From Aquimarina sp. (GTDB lineage: Bacteria > Bacteroidota > Bacteroidia > Flavobacteriales > Flavobacteriaceae), in contig JAHDEF010000060.1 in assembly GCA_020628975.1 (NCBI GenBank), positions 3,560 to 9,138 on the forward strand: a stretch of 5,579 bases of DNA, given 5' to 3'. Below, piece after piece: positions 1 to 5,579 of the stretch. A program made the position numbers and the translations under genes. The notes under the pieces were generated by a model. It ran no database searches. It was given only the letters and a program-made list of their open reading frames with translations, and was not told where the DNA came from. Each line of letters starts with the position of its first letter. The first letter of the stretch is position 1.

Positions 1-610
1 ATCTTATCTAAATCCAAAATTGCACAAAGCTTTTGCAGGTGGAAGCAACGAAAATCCATTTAGACATTATGGCAATTTTAATTTGAAAATTGCTGACCAA
101 ATAAGATCCTTAAATGAAAATTCAGACTCAGGAATCGTACGTAGTTTAACTATGGAAGGACAATTAAATTTAATCCTTGCGATGCAAATTTTAGAACACC
201 ATAACTACGAACGGGGCGAAATACTTCCTGAGTCTATTTCTAAAGATGATATTCGAAAAATTAATCAGCTTACTAACTACATTATCGACAATATTTCGGA
301 ATCGCTTCACGTAAATACTTTGGCTTTACATGTAGGCATGAACGTTAAGAAATTACAAACGGGGTTTCGGGTGTTATTTTCCAAATCCGTCAACGAATAT
401 GTTCGCGAACTTAAATTAGAAATAGCTAGAGATTTAATAAGAAATAGCGATTATTCTATTTCCGAAATTGTTTATCAAATAGGATTGAAAAGCAGGAGTT
501 ATTTTTCTAAAATTTTCTCGGAAAAATATGGTATTCTACCCACAGAATATCGCAAAATGAATAAAGGTTCAGATGATACAACTGATACTGATTTGAACAA
601 AAAACCTTAA
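1..610 (+). CDS. AraC-family transcriptional regulator, C-terminal part (5' end outside window)
   Basis: The reading frame is open from base 2 to the TAA at 608-610, giving about 202 visible residues. A TTG at 20 could be read as a start, but the frame continues upstream of it, so the gene begins before the window. The last ~100 residues form the AraC/XylS DNA-binding domain. The first helix-turn-helix is near bases 311-376 (residues LALHVGMNVKKLQTGF) and the second near 455-530, ending in the family signature GLKSRSYFSKIFSEKYG followed by PTEYRK. The preceding ~90 residues would be the end of a sensor or dimerisation domain, which I cannot assign to a ligand. The short tail after the domain is polar (KGSDDTTDTDLNKKP). 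It should bind DNA as a local activator or repressor in the cytoplasm. The next gene lies 92 bases downstream on the same strand, but nothing shows that it is the target. Confidence 0.9.
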   Translation, partial: SYLNPKLHKAFAGGSNENPFRHYGNFNLKIADQIRSLNENSDSGIVRSLTMEGQLNLILAMQILEHHNYERGEILPESISKDDIRKINQLTNYIIDNISESLHVNTLALHVGMNVKKLQTGFRVLFSKSVNEYVRELKLEIARDLIRNSDYSISEIVYQIGLKSRSYFSKIFSEKYGILPTEYRKMNKGSDDTTDTDLNKKP

Positions 611-702
611 ATAGGGTTTGCGTTAACAATATTAGTTAATCCATTAAACATAACTTGGTAATAGTCGCAACTTAGCAGTATTAATCATTAAAATTAAATA
701 TT

Positions 703-861
703 ATGTTAGGTTGGACAATCACTTTTATCGTATTAGCTGTAATAGCTGGAGTTTTAGGATTCGGAGGAATCGCAGCTGGGGCAGCAACAATAGCTAAAAT
801 TTGTTTTTTCTTGTTTTTAGTACTTTTTGTTGTGTCTTTATTAAGAGGAAGAAGGTTATAG
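703..861 (+). CDS. DUF1328 / YtjA-family small membrane protein
   Basis: A 52-residue protein starting MLGWTITFIVLAVIAGVLGF and ending SLLRGRRL. It matches the DUF1328 (UPF0391, E. coli YtjA) pattern over its full length: an N-terminal W, an alanine/glycine-rich first membrane helix containing GFGGIA, a short AAGAATIAK link, a second hydrophobic helix (FFLFLVLFVVSLL), and a basic GRR tail. Length is normal for the family (about 50-60 residues). It is expected in the inner membrane with two helices and a cytoplasmic basic end. The family is widespread and has no established biochemical function; stress association is often suggested. The start follows an A/T-rich stretch with no Shine-Dalgarno site, usual for Bacteroidetes. 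The nested inverted repeat downstream probably ends its transcript. Confidence 0.88.
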   Translation: MLGWTITFIVLAVIAGVLGFGGIAAGAATIAKICFFLFLVLFVVSLLRGRRL

Positions 862-886
862 TTATAAAAAATTACACCGATAAACG

Positions 887-989
887 ACTGTCTAAATTTT
901 ATTATATATCATTCCCGCTACAATATTTACAATTTGTAACATATCAAATTTTGAATTGTGGTTAAGATTAAAATAAAACTTTAGACAGT
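887..989. terminator. Nested inverted repeat; probable terminator for the plus-strand gene
   Basis: The left arm ACTGTCTAAATTTTATT (887-903) pairs with the right arm AATAAAA-C-TTTAGACAGT (972-989): 17 base pairs with one bulged C at 979. Inside lie two smaller pairings, CTACAAT (918-924) with ATTGTGG (955-961, one G-U), and AATTTG (931-936) with CAAATT (945-950). On the plus strand the right arm runs straight into TTTTTT, so it can act as an intrinsic terminator for the DUF1328 gene. It also lies 3 bases past the stop of the convergent ktrB gene, but there the trailing sequence (CGTTT) is a weaker U-tract. The 68-base loop is long for a simple terminator, so a structured RNA or a small repeat element remains possible. 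Confidence 0.55.
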
Positions 990-992
990 TTT

Positions 993-2341
993 TTATACCG
1001 CCAAATCATCTCTTTCTTCACGGTATTTTGTTTTTTTATTGCGCTTATTAATATTATGAAGCAACGCAAAACCAAATGTAAGTACACCTACCCTACCCAC
1101 AAACATCAATAAAATAATACTGATTTTTCCCGCAAAACTTAAGCTTGATGTTACCCCTAAACTTAAACCTACAGTTCCTAAAGCAGAGGCTACTTCAAAT
1201 AGAATTTCTTTGTATTCAAATGACTCTGTAAACGCCAACACAAAAGTTCCTATAAAAATTAAACTTGTATATAATACAAATGTTGATGTAGCAACATACA
1301 ATCTTTTAAAGGGTATTTTGTTTTTTAAGAAAGTAATCTTTCTTCTTCCTAATAATCTACTTTTTAAAATAGCTAGCATAGCCGTAAAAGTGGTTATTTT
1401 TAATCCTCCTGCGGTACCCGATGGGGAAGCCCTAATAAACATTAAAAAAATGGTCAATAAAATTATAGGTAACGATAATACGCTTATATCAATGGTATTC
1501 ATACCTACAGTGGTCATTGTCGTCATTGCTTGAAAAAAAGAGGCTAAAACATCAATACCTGAAGCTGAGCGACTATTCTCTGTAGCGTATATCAACAATG
1601 TCCCCAAACATAATAGCAGTAAAAAACCGTACAATATAATTTTTGTAGTAAAACATAGTTTATTGGACTTTTTGGTGATTCGATACCACAAATCAGTAAT
1701 AACAATAAATCCAAGGGAGCCTGCTATAGCAAGTGTTGAAATGGTAAAATTGATCAAAACATGATCTTTGAAATTCACTAAACTATTGTCAAATAGACTA
1801 AAACCTGCCGTACAAAAAGAAGAAACGCTATGAAAAAAGGCAAACCATAATCCCTTCCATCCTGTAATGCCTTTTTGATAAAATCCTATAAATAGAAATA
1901 ACGTACCCAAAACTTCCATAATTACGGTAAAACGAATAATATTCTGAATAAAATCACGAATACGAATTGTTTTAGGTAATGTGAATTCTGCAGAAATTAT
2001 TTTTTGATGCCAGTGTGTTATATTTTTTGTTGTTAGTAATAAAAAATATATGGTTAAGGTCATATAGCCTATCCCCCTATTTGAAAAAGTGATAAAATAA
2101 TCAACTGACCAAAAAAGGTATAGTTTTCAAAAATATTAATGGTCACCAATCCTGTGGTAGAAACTGCCGATACTGCGGTAAACAAATTATCAATCACAGG
2201 TACTGGGTTTTTATGAAACCAAGGCAGCAGCAGCAATATAAAACCTAATAAAACGTATAAGAAAAATCCCCAAACTAAATTTGCTTGAGGGCTTTGTCCT
2301 ATTTGAAATTTTATATAAAACCGTTTAAATTTATCTAACAT
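993..2341 (-). pseudogene. ktrB: KtrB/TrkH-type K+ uptake channel subunit, split by a 1-base deletion
   Basis: As read, one frame covers 2341-2069 (90 residues) and stops at TAG (2071-2069). A second frame resumes and runs to TAA at 995-993. Adding one G to the G5 run at 2077-2073 joins them into 449 residues reading FQIGG-IGY-MTLTIYF, the expected family sequence and the normal KtrB length (about 445). All four selectivity-filter loops are visible: STTGL (Gly64), CTAGF (Gly180), TTVGM (Gly280) and GTVGL (Gly392). So are the SGTAGGLKITT segment after the third loop and the FVGRVG motif near the C-terminus. KtrB proteins are inner-membrane potassium translocation subunits, usually gated by a cytoplasmic KtrA ring; no ktrA is present here. 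Everything except the frame is intact, so this is either a very recent null mutation or a sequencing error. The ATG is the first after the upstream hairpin. Confidence 0.9.
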
Positions 2342-2355
2342 GGCTACAAAATAAC

Positions 2356-2388
2356 AAAGCTTTTTCGCCTAAAAGACGAAAAAGCTTT
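2356..2388 (-). terminator. Perfect 12-bp hairpin between exported-protein gene and ktrB
   Basis: AAAGCTTTTTCG (2356-2367) and CGAAAAAGCTTT (2377-2388) are perfect reverse complements around a 9-base loop. Read on the minus strand, the hairpin begins 22 bases after the stop of the exported-protein gene and is followed by GTTATTTTGT, a moderate U-rich tail. Its 3' edge is 14 bases from the ktrB ATG. It is most simply a rho-independent terminator of the upstream gene. No promoter fits between it and ktrB, so it may instead be leaky or act as an attenuator. Confidence 0.65.
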
Positions 2389-2410
2389 AACTAACTACAA
2401 CTACCTAATA

Positions 2411-2887
2411 TTAATATGTTTTAAATTCTTCCACATAGAAAAAATCATTATCACTAGCATCAGTCATGTAAAATCCTGCTTTTGTGATCGGGCTTGACGT
2501 ATCTCCATTAAATTTTACAACCACATCGTTTCCCATAGGGCGTACTTGGATTTTATCTTCATAATTTTTCATATATCTGATGACCATCATTTTATCGTAA
2601 TAAGAATCTTTGTCATTATCAATGTAGATTTCTTTTTCTACAAAAGCGGGCATAATTACACGATCTTGGTTTAATTTCCCTTTGTCTTCTTCTTCGAAAG
2701 CAAACTTGTACGAACGACGCTCTACCACTTTCATACGATATGGTGTTTCAGCTCCATCTGTAGTTTCAAAAGTCACTTTTTTGGTCGCAGTCATTTTATC
2801 ATGCTCTATATTAGACACGTTTTGGGAAAATGCGGTACTTCCTATTAATACTATTGCTAATGCACTTATTTTTTTTAAAATATTCAT
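2411..2887 (-). CDS. Small exported protein of unknown function
   Basis: 158 residues starting at the ATG at 2887-2885. I chose this start because the next 21 residues form a classical signal peptide: basic N-region MNILKK, hydrophobic core ISALAIVLIG, and a STAFS|Q cleavage site common in Bacteroidetes. The A-rich stretch and a promoter lie directly upstream. The frame stays open to 3088, but that extension would bury the signal and cross the promoter. The mature ~137 residues are charged and rich in Tyr, Asp and Lys, with several probable beta strands (VVERRSYKFAF, EKEIYIDNDKDSYYDKMMVI, DNDFFYVEEF) and no cysteines. That suggests a small periplasmic or secreted beta-rich protein. I recognise no family. 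ktrB follows 69 bases downstream on the same strand past a strong hairpin. Confidence 0.82.
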   Translation of the reverse strand: MNILKKISALAIVLIGSTAFSQNVSNIEHDKMTATKKVTFETTDGAETPYRMKVVERRSYKFAFEEEDKGKLNQDRVIMPAFVEKEIYIDNDKDSYYDKMMVIRYMKNYEDKIQVRPMGNDVVVKFNGDTSSPITKAGFYMTDASDNDFFYVEEFKTY

Positions 2888-3370
2888 ATGTATATTTTTT
2901 TTAAGATTAATAACTATTTCAAAGATAAGGGCATAGCTAAACGCAAGTTTGCTGTATGAATTGAATTGTTGCCGTATATGCTGTAATATGTACTTAGAAG
3001 AACTAATCCTAAAGAAAAATAGAAGAAGATGAAGGATCAACTCGAAAAGTCGAAGGAAATTCTGTTTAGTTTGTGTGTCACTCCGCAAATTTTAAAAAAA
3101 ATTATAGTGTAGTCTCTTTCACTAGGAATTGTTAATCATTCTTTTAAATAGAAAATAATAAATTTAATTTAGGGGATTTCTACCCATATGGAAATGATGA
3201 TAACTTTATTTGTCCGAAACTTTTAGGGATGATACAATAAGAAGATGAAGAAAAATATTTAAAGACTCGAATCAAAAAAACACATAACCGCATTTAGCTC
3301 ATATTTCGAAAAGGTAAAACCCACACCTCAACTAAAATAGAAATCTTAAATAGTTACCTTAGCTTAAATT
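2888..3370. other. 483-base intergenic region without a convincing gene
   Basis: The part nearest 2888 holds the promoter and leader of the exported-protein gene. The remainder (about 2950-3370) is AT-rich and stop-dense on both strands. The longest plausible plus-strand start with a purine-rich leader gives only 27 residues (3029-3112); another, at 3245, encodes MKKNI and then stops. An 11-base direct repeat AGAAGATGAAG occurs at 3024-3034 and 3240-3250, probably by chance. No strong terminator follows the SRAP-like gene that ends at 3371. I see no tRNA, repeat array or mobile-element end. Confidence 0.6.
2920..2946 (-). promoter_or_regulatory. Bacteroidetes-type sigma-A promoter of the exported-protein gene
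   Basis: On the minus strand, TTG at 2946-2944 (-33 element) is followed after 16 bases by TATCTTTG at 2927-2920, an exact match to the Bacteroidetes -7 consensus TAnnTTTG. The spacer is slightly shorter than the usual ~17-23. Transcription would start near 2912-2915, giving a leader of about 25-30 bases with an A8 stretch just before the ATG at 2887. This supports that ATG as the start. Confidence 0.6.
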
Positions 3371-4063
3371 TCACAATGTATCTGGGATAGTATTGTAAAA
3401 AGCAGGGCTTAATTTTTCTATTTCAGGAACTTTAAGTTTTACAAATTCTCGATGAAGTGGAAAAGTTGTAAATTCTAACGTAGGTGCTTTTGAAGCTTCT
3501 TCTAAAAAATTAGGATCGGTTTTTTTCTGTAACCAATCATTAATTTGCGATTTTCGAATAACAATAGGAATAAACGCATTGACATTATTTAAATGTCTAA
3601 ATTGAGAAATTGCAGGCTTTCTTACTAAAGCAAATGTATGAAAACCATCGGCTGTAGTATTGTACAATCCAGCAACTGCAAACGGTTTTTTATCGTGCCT
3701 TTGCACTAAATACGGGAATAATTTTCCTTCGCATATATGGTGTACAAAATAACCTGTTATTAAAGCTACACATCTTCTGTTGTTTACTACACTTTTTAGT
3801 AAAGGGTGGCTGTGCATGTTTTTATAGTCAACATACAATAGCTTCGAAACAAATTGATAACTTTTCCAGCTATCTTCATACTCATGCGGTAATACACCCC
3901 AAATTCCGTAATCAATAGCTTTTGTATTTTCAGAAAGTATAACGGGAAGTGTTAGTTCCTTTAACCCGCTAACAATTGGGCGAGTTTTGTATACATTCGG
4001 GTACTTGAATGGGATATCAAACGTTTCTTCAATCAATATTCTATCTGCGGTAATTGATATCAT
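3371..4063 (-). CDS. Degenerate SRAP (YedK/HMCES-fold) protein lacking catalytic Cys-2
   Basis: 230 residues, a usual SRAP length. Family landmarks appear in order: YGIWGVLP (52-59, cf. the WG-x-P motif), HPLLKSVVNNRRCVALITGY (86-105, cf. the segment leading to RRC-L-x-x-DGFYEW), PFAVAGLYN (127-135), TFALVRKPA (143-151) and IPIVI (165-169, cf. RMPVIL). SRAP proteins form a thiazolidine crosslink through Cys-2 to abasic sites in single-stranded DNA, assisted by Asn, Glu and His. Here residue 2 is Ile, and the frame has a TAA 12 bases before the ATG, so no start placing Cys at position 2 exists. The GFYEW Glu is Val107. The NAR-x-E motif is not recognisable (LYVDYKN, 76-82). His157 may or may not be the catalytic His. 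It should therefore not crosslink in the canonical way. It is probably third in the ene-reductase/DJ-1 operon, 14 bases after the repaired DJ-1 stop. The fold call is from motif order only. Confidence 0.72.
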   Translation of the reverse strand: MISITADRILIEETFDIPFKYPNVYKTRPIVSGLKELTLPVILSENTKAIDYGIWGVLPHEYEDSWKSYQFVSKLLYVDYKNMHSHPLLKSVVNNRRCVALITGYFVHHICEGKLFPYLVQRHDKKPFAVAGLYNTTADGFHTFALVRKPAISQFRHLNNVNAFIPIVIRKSQINDWLQKKTDPNFLEEASKAPTLEFTTFPLHREFVKLKVPEIEKLSPAFYNTIPDTL

Positions 4064-4077
4064 AGTATCTGTTTATT

Positions 4078-4819
4078 TCAATCAAAATGCCTGACTAGTA
4101 CTTTTCCTAGTTCAAACGCTGATTGTGGATTTTGCCCCGTAATTAAACGTCTATCTTCAACTACATTGGGCTTAAAGGTTACGCTTTTAACCATTATTGC
4201 GCCTTTGTTTTTTAATTCGTTTTCTAATAAAAAAGGAACTATCGTATCTAATTCAACCGCTTTTTCTTCTTTATTGGTAAAAGCAGCTACTTGTTTTCCC
4301 TTTAATTAAATGATCGCCATTAGGCAGTTTTATAGGTAATAGTCCTGCTGGACCATGACATACTGCTGAGACGATACCGCCTTTATCGTATATCTTGGTG
4401 GCTATATTGGCTATAGCTGTATCTATAGCAATATCCCACATGGCACCGTGTCCACCTACATAGTGTATGGCTTTGTAATTAGCCGCTACTATTTGTGATG
4501 GTGTATGAGTGTTTTTTATTTTTTCTTTATATGTTGCTGAATTCCAAAATAAGGCATTGATGGTGTCATTTAAATCAAATGATTTGGGATCAATTGGTGC
4601 ATTACCACCATTAGGACTCACAAAATCTACCGAAACTCCAGCTTTATTTAAGGTGTACCAAGGGTGCGTTACTTCACTTAAATAATAACCTGTTGGCTTA
4701 CCTGTTTCCCCCAATTGATTATGACTTGTGAGAACAAATAGCACTTTTGGTGCTGGTTTTGTACAACTGCTAAAACCAAGCACCAAAAATGTTATTATTG
4801 AAAAAACATATAATCTCAT
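4078..4819 (-). pseudogene. DJ-1/PfpI (Hsp31-type) lipoprotein, frameshifted by a 1-base insertion
   Basis: The frame from ATG 4819 encodes 182 residues and stops at TAA (4273-4271). Removing one A from the A4 run at 4297-4294 restores LIKGK-QVAAFTNKEEKAVELD and a 246-residue protein ending at TGA 4080-4078, the usual Hsp31-class length. The family pattern is complete: the nucleophile elbow VSAVCHGPAG (Cys154, His155), LSEVTHPW (Glu49, the acid that contacts the Cys), YVGGHGAMWD (120-129), and after the lesion RRLITGQNPQSA (223-234). Relatives act as glyoxalase III or deglycase-type enzymes, chaperones or amidotransferase-like proteins; which applies here cannot be told. The N-terminus MRLYVFSIITFLVLGFSSC looks like a lipoprotein signal with Cys19 as the lipidated residue (FSS|C, an imperfect lipobox), placing it in the envelope. 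It starts 2 bases after the ene-reductase stop (TAA-TC-ATG), so the two are almost certainly co-transcribed. Confidence 0.88.
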
Positions 4820-4821
4820 GA

Positions 4822-5579
4822 TTATGATTTTTCTTCTTGTAAAGTCGCTACTTCATAATCCGTGTATCCTTCTGCACCTGGAGTATAAAAGGTATCGGTA
4901 TCAGGCGGTGTCAACTCTACGTCATTTTTAAATCGTTCCACCAAATCAGGATTCGAAATAAATGGGCGACCTACGTAAACTAAATCAGCACCTTGCTTCA
5001 AAATCGCAAACGCATCGTCGGTACTTTTTACATTTCCTCCTGAAATTACCGTTCCTCCAAAATAATTTTTTATAGTAGCTAATATGTTCGTCTTAAAATC
5101 TGGAGCGTCAAATGCATTTCGTTGATCCACTACATGAATATAAGCTACACCTAAAGCTTTTAATTTTTCAGCTAAATATGAAAATTGCATTTCTACTTCA
5201 TCGTGATAAGGCTCTAAGTCATTAAAAGCACCATAAGGCGAAAATCGAATTCCTACCTTATCAGCTCCTATAACATCCACTACTTTTTCAGCAATTTCTA
5301 AAACAAAACGACATCTGTTTTCAACGTTACCTCCATAATTATCTTCTCTAAGATTTGATTTAGGATTTAAAAATTGGTTTAGTAAATACCCGTTCGCCGA
5401 GTGCAATTCAATACCATCTACACTAGCGTTTTCAACCAATATTTTAGCTGCATTTACAAACTCATTTTGAGTTTCTTCAATATCTGCTAAAGTCATAGCT
5501 CTTGGCGTATCGAGCTTTACCATACCATCATTATCTGTAAACATTTCTCCTTCTGCTAATACTGCCGATGGAGCAATTG
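4822..5579 (-). CDS. Old Yellow Enzyme-family ene-reductase (NemA-like), C-terminal part
   Basis: About 251 residues are visible. The frame is open to the window end (bases up to 5579 read IAPSAVLAEGEMFTDN), so roughly 110 N-terminal residues of this ~360-residue family are missing. The ATG at 5544 is internal. Hallmarks are the substrate-binding pair HSAN (His48/Asn51 counted from that ATG), followed by GYLLNQFLNPKSNLRED, NYGGNVENRCRF, the FMN-phosphate segments VISGGN (166-171) and YVGRPF (190-195), and the tail AEGYTDY. These FMN-dependent cytoplasmic enzymes use NAD(P)H to reduce activated C=C bonds in enones, maleimides or nitro compounds. The physiological substrate cannot be told from sequence. 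The stop lies 2 bases before the DJ-1 ATG, so this is the upstream visible member of a minus-strand operon whose promoter is off the window. Confidence 0.93.
   Translation of the reverse strand, partial: IAPSAVLAEGEMFTDNDGMVKLDTPRAMTLADIEETQNEFVNAAKILVENASVDGIELHSANGYLLNQFLNPKSNLREDNYGGNVENRCRFVLEIAEKVVDVIGADKVGIRFSPYGAFNDLEPYHDEVEMQFSYLAEKLKALGVAYIHVVDQRNAFDAPDFKTNILATIKNYFGGTVISGGNVKSTDDAFAILKQGADLVYVGRPFISNPDLVERFKNDVELTPPDTDTFYTPGAEGYTDYEVATLQEEKS

Noticed and set aside
602..619. Small inverted repeat AAACC / GGTTT at the AraC stop codon as a terminator
   Set aside because: Only 5 base pairs and no T-tract follows.
617..702. Promoter for the DUF1328 gene
   Set aside because: TTG triplets exist (for example 655-657) but no TAnnTTTG element at a suitable distance; also a weak TTAAC-N7-GTTAA repeat at 623-639 that is too short to call an operator.
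1210..1533. Plus-strand open frame of 107 codons
   Set aside because: Lies antisense within the clearly coding ktrB gene; composition and sequence match no protein type and it has no supporting leader.
2061..2077. Programmed -1 frameshifting to make full-length KtrB
   Set aside because: A -1 shift on G5 would give the right product, but the P-site codon would re-pair as AGG against GGG, no stimulatory hairpin is evident, and the family is not known to use recoding. A base deletion is simpler.
2682..2936. Plus-strand open frame of 84 codons
   Set aside because: Antisense to the exported-protein gene and its promoter; no independent coding evidence.
2888..3088. N-terminal extension (67 codons) of the exported protein
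   Set aside because: It would bury a good signal peptide and run across a consensus promoter; the ATG at 2887 is preferred.
3029..3112. Possible 27-residue peptide starting MKDQLEKSK behind a purine-rich leader
   Set aside because: Too short, no promoter or homology recognised; A-rich leaders occur by chance in this composition.
3024..3250. 11-base direct repeat AGAAGATGAAG (3024-3034 and 3240-3250) as a mobile-element or repeat trace
   Set aside because: Low-complexity purine sequence in two copies only, with no flanking symmetry.
4728..4931. Plus-strand open frame of 67 codons
   Set aside because: Antisense across the DJ-1/OYE junction, both of which are well supported.

Overview
The window looks like chromosomal DNA from a flavobacterium (Bacteroidetes). 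It is strongly AT-rich. One start lies behind a TTG / TAnnTTTG promoter typical of that phylum. Translation starts sit behind A-rich stretches rather than Shine-Dalgarno sites. Exported proteins carry short signals ending in AFS|Q or SSC, and every recognisable protein resembles a Bacteroidetes family member. This placement is inferred; there is no rRNA or other marker gene here.

Left part, plus strand (1-861): the C-terminal part of an AraC-family regulator whose 5' end is off the window, then a 52-residue two-helix membrane protein of the DUF1328/YtjA family. A nested inverted repeat (887-989) closes this convoy and separates it from the convergent genes on the right.

Middle part, minus strand (993-2887): a small exported protein of unknown function, with its own promoter, is followed after a perfect 12-bp hairpin by a KtrB/TrkH-type potassium channel subunit. 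The channel gene is split by a one-base deletion in a run of G. No ktrA partner is present. About 480 bases (2888-3370) upstream of the exported-protein gene hold its promoter and otherwise no convincing gene.

Right part, minus strand (3371-5579): a tight three-gene cluster. In transcription order it has an Old Yellow Enzyme-type flavin ene-reductase (5' end off the window), a lipoprotein-like DJ-1/PfpI (Hsp31-type) protein starting 2 bases after it, and an SRAP/YedK-fold protein 14 bases further on. The DJ-1 gene is broken by a one-base insertion in a run of A. The SRAP protein lacks the Cys-2 that defines the family and also lacks its Glu. Ene-reductase plus DJ-1 suggests detoxification of reactive electrophiles or carbonyls, comparable in logic to the nemA-gloA pair of enterobacteria; this is inference.

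No mobile element, CRISPR array, tRNA or rRNA was recognised. The strongest points for a second look are the degenerate SRAP protein in its electrophile-type operon, the two homopolymer frameshifts (possible sequencing errors), and the structured 103-base inverted repeat.
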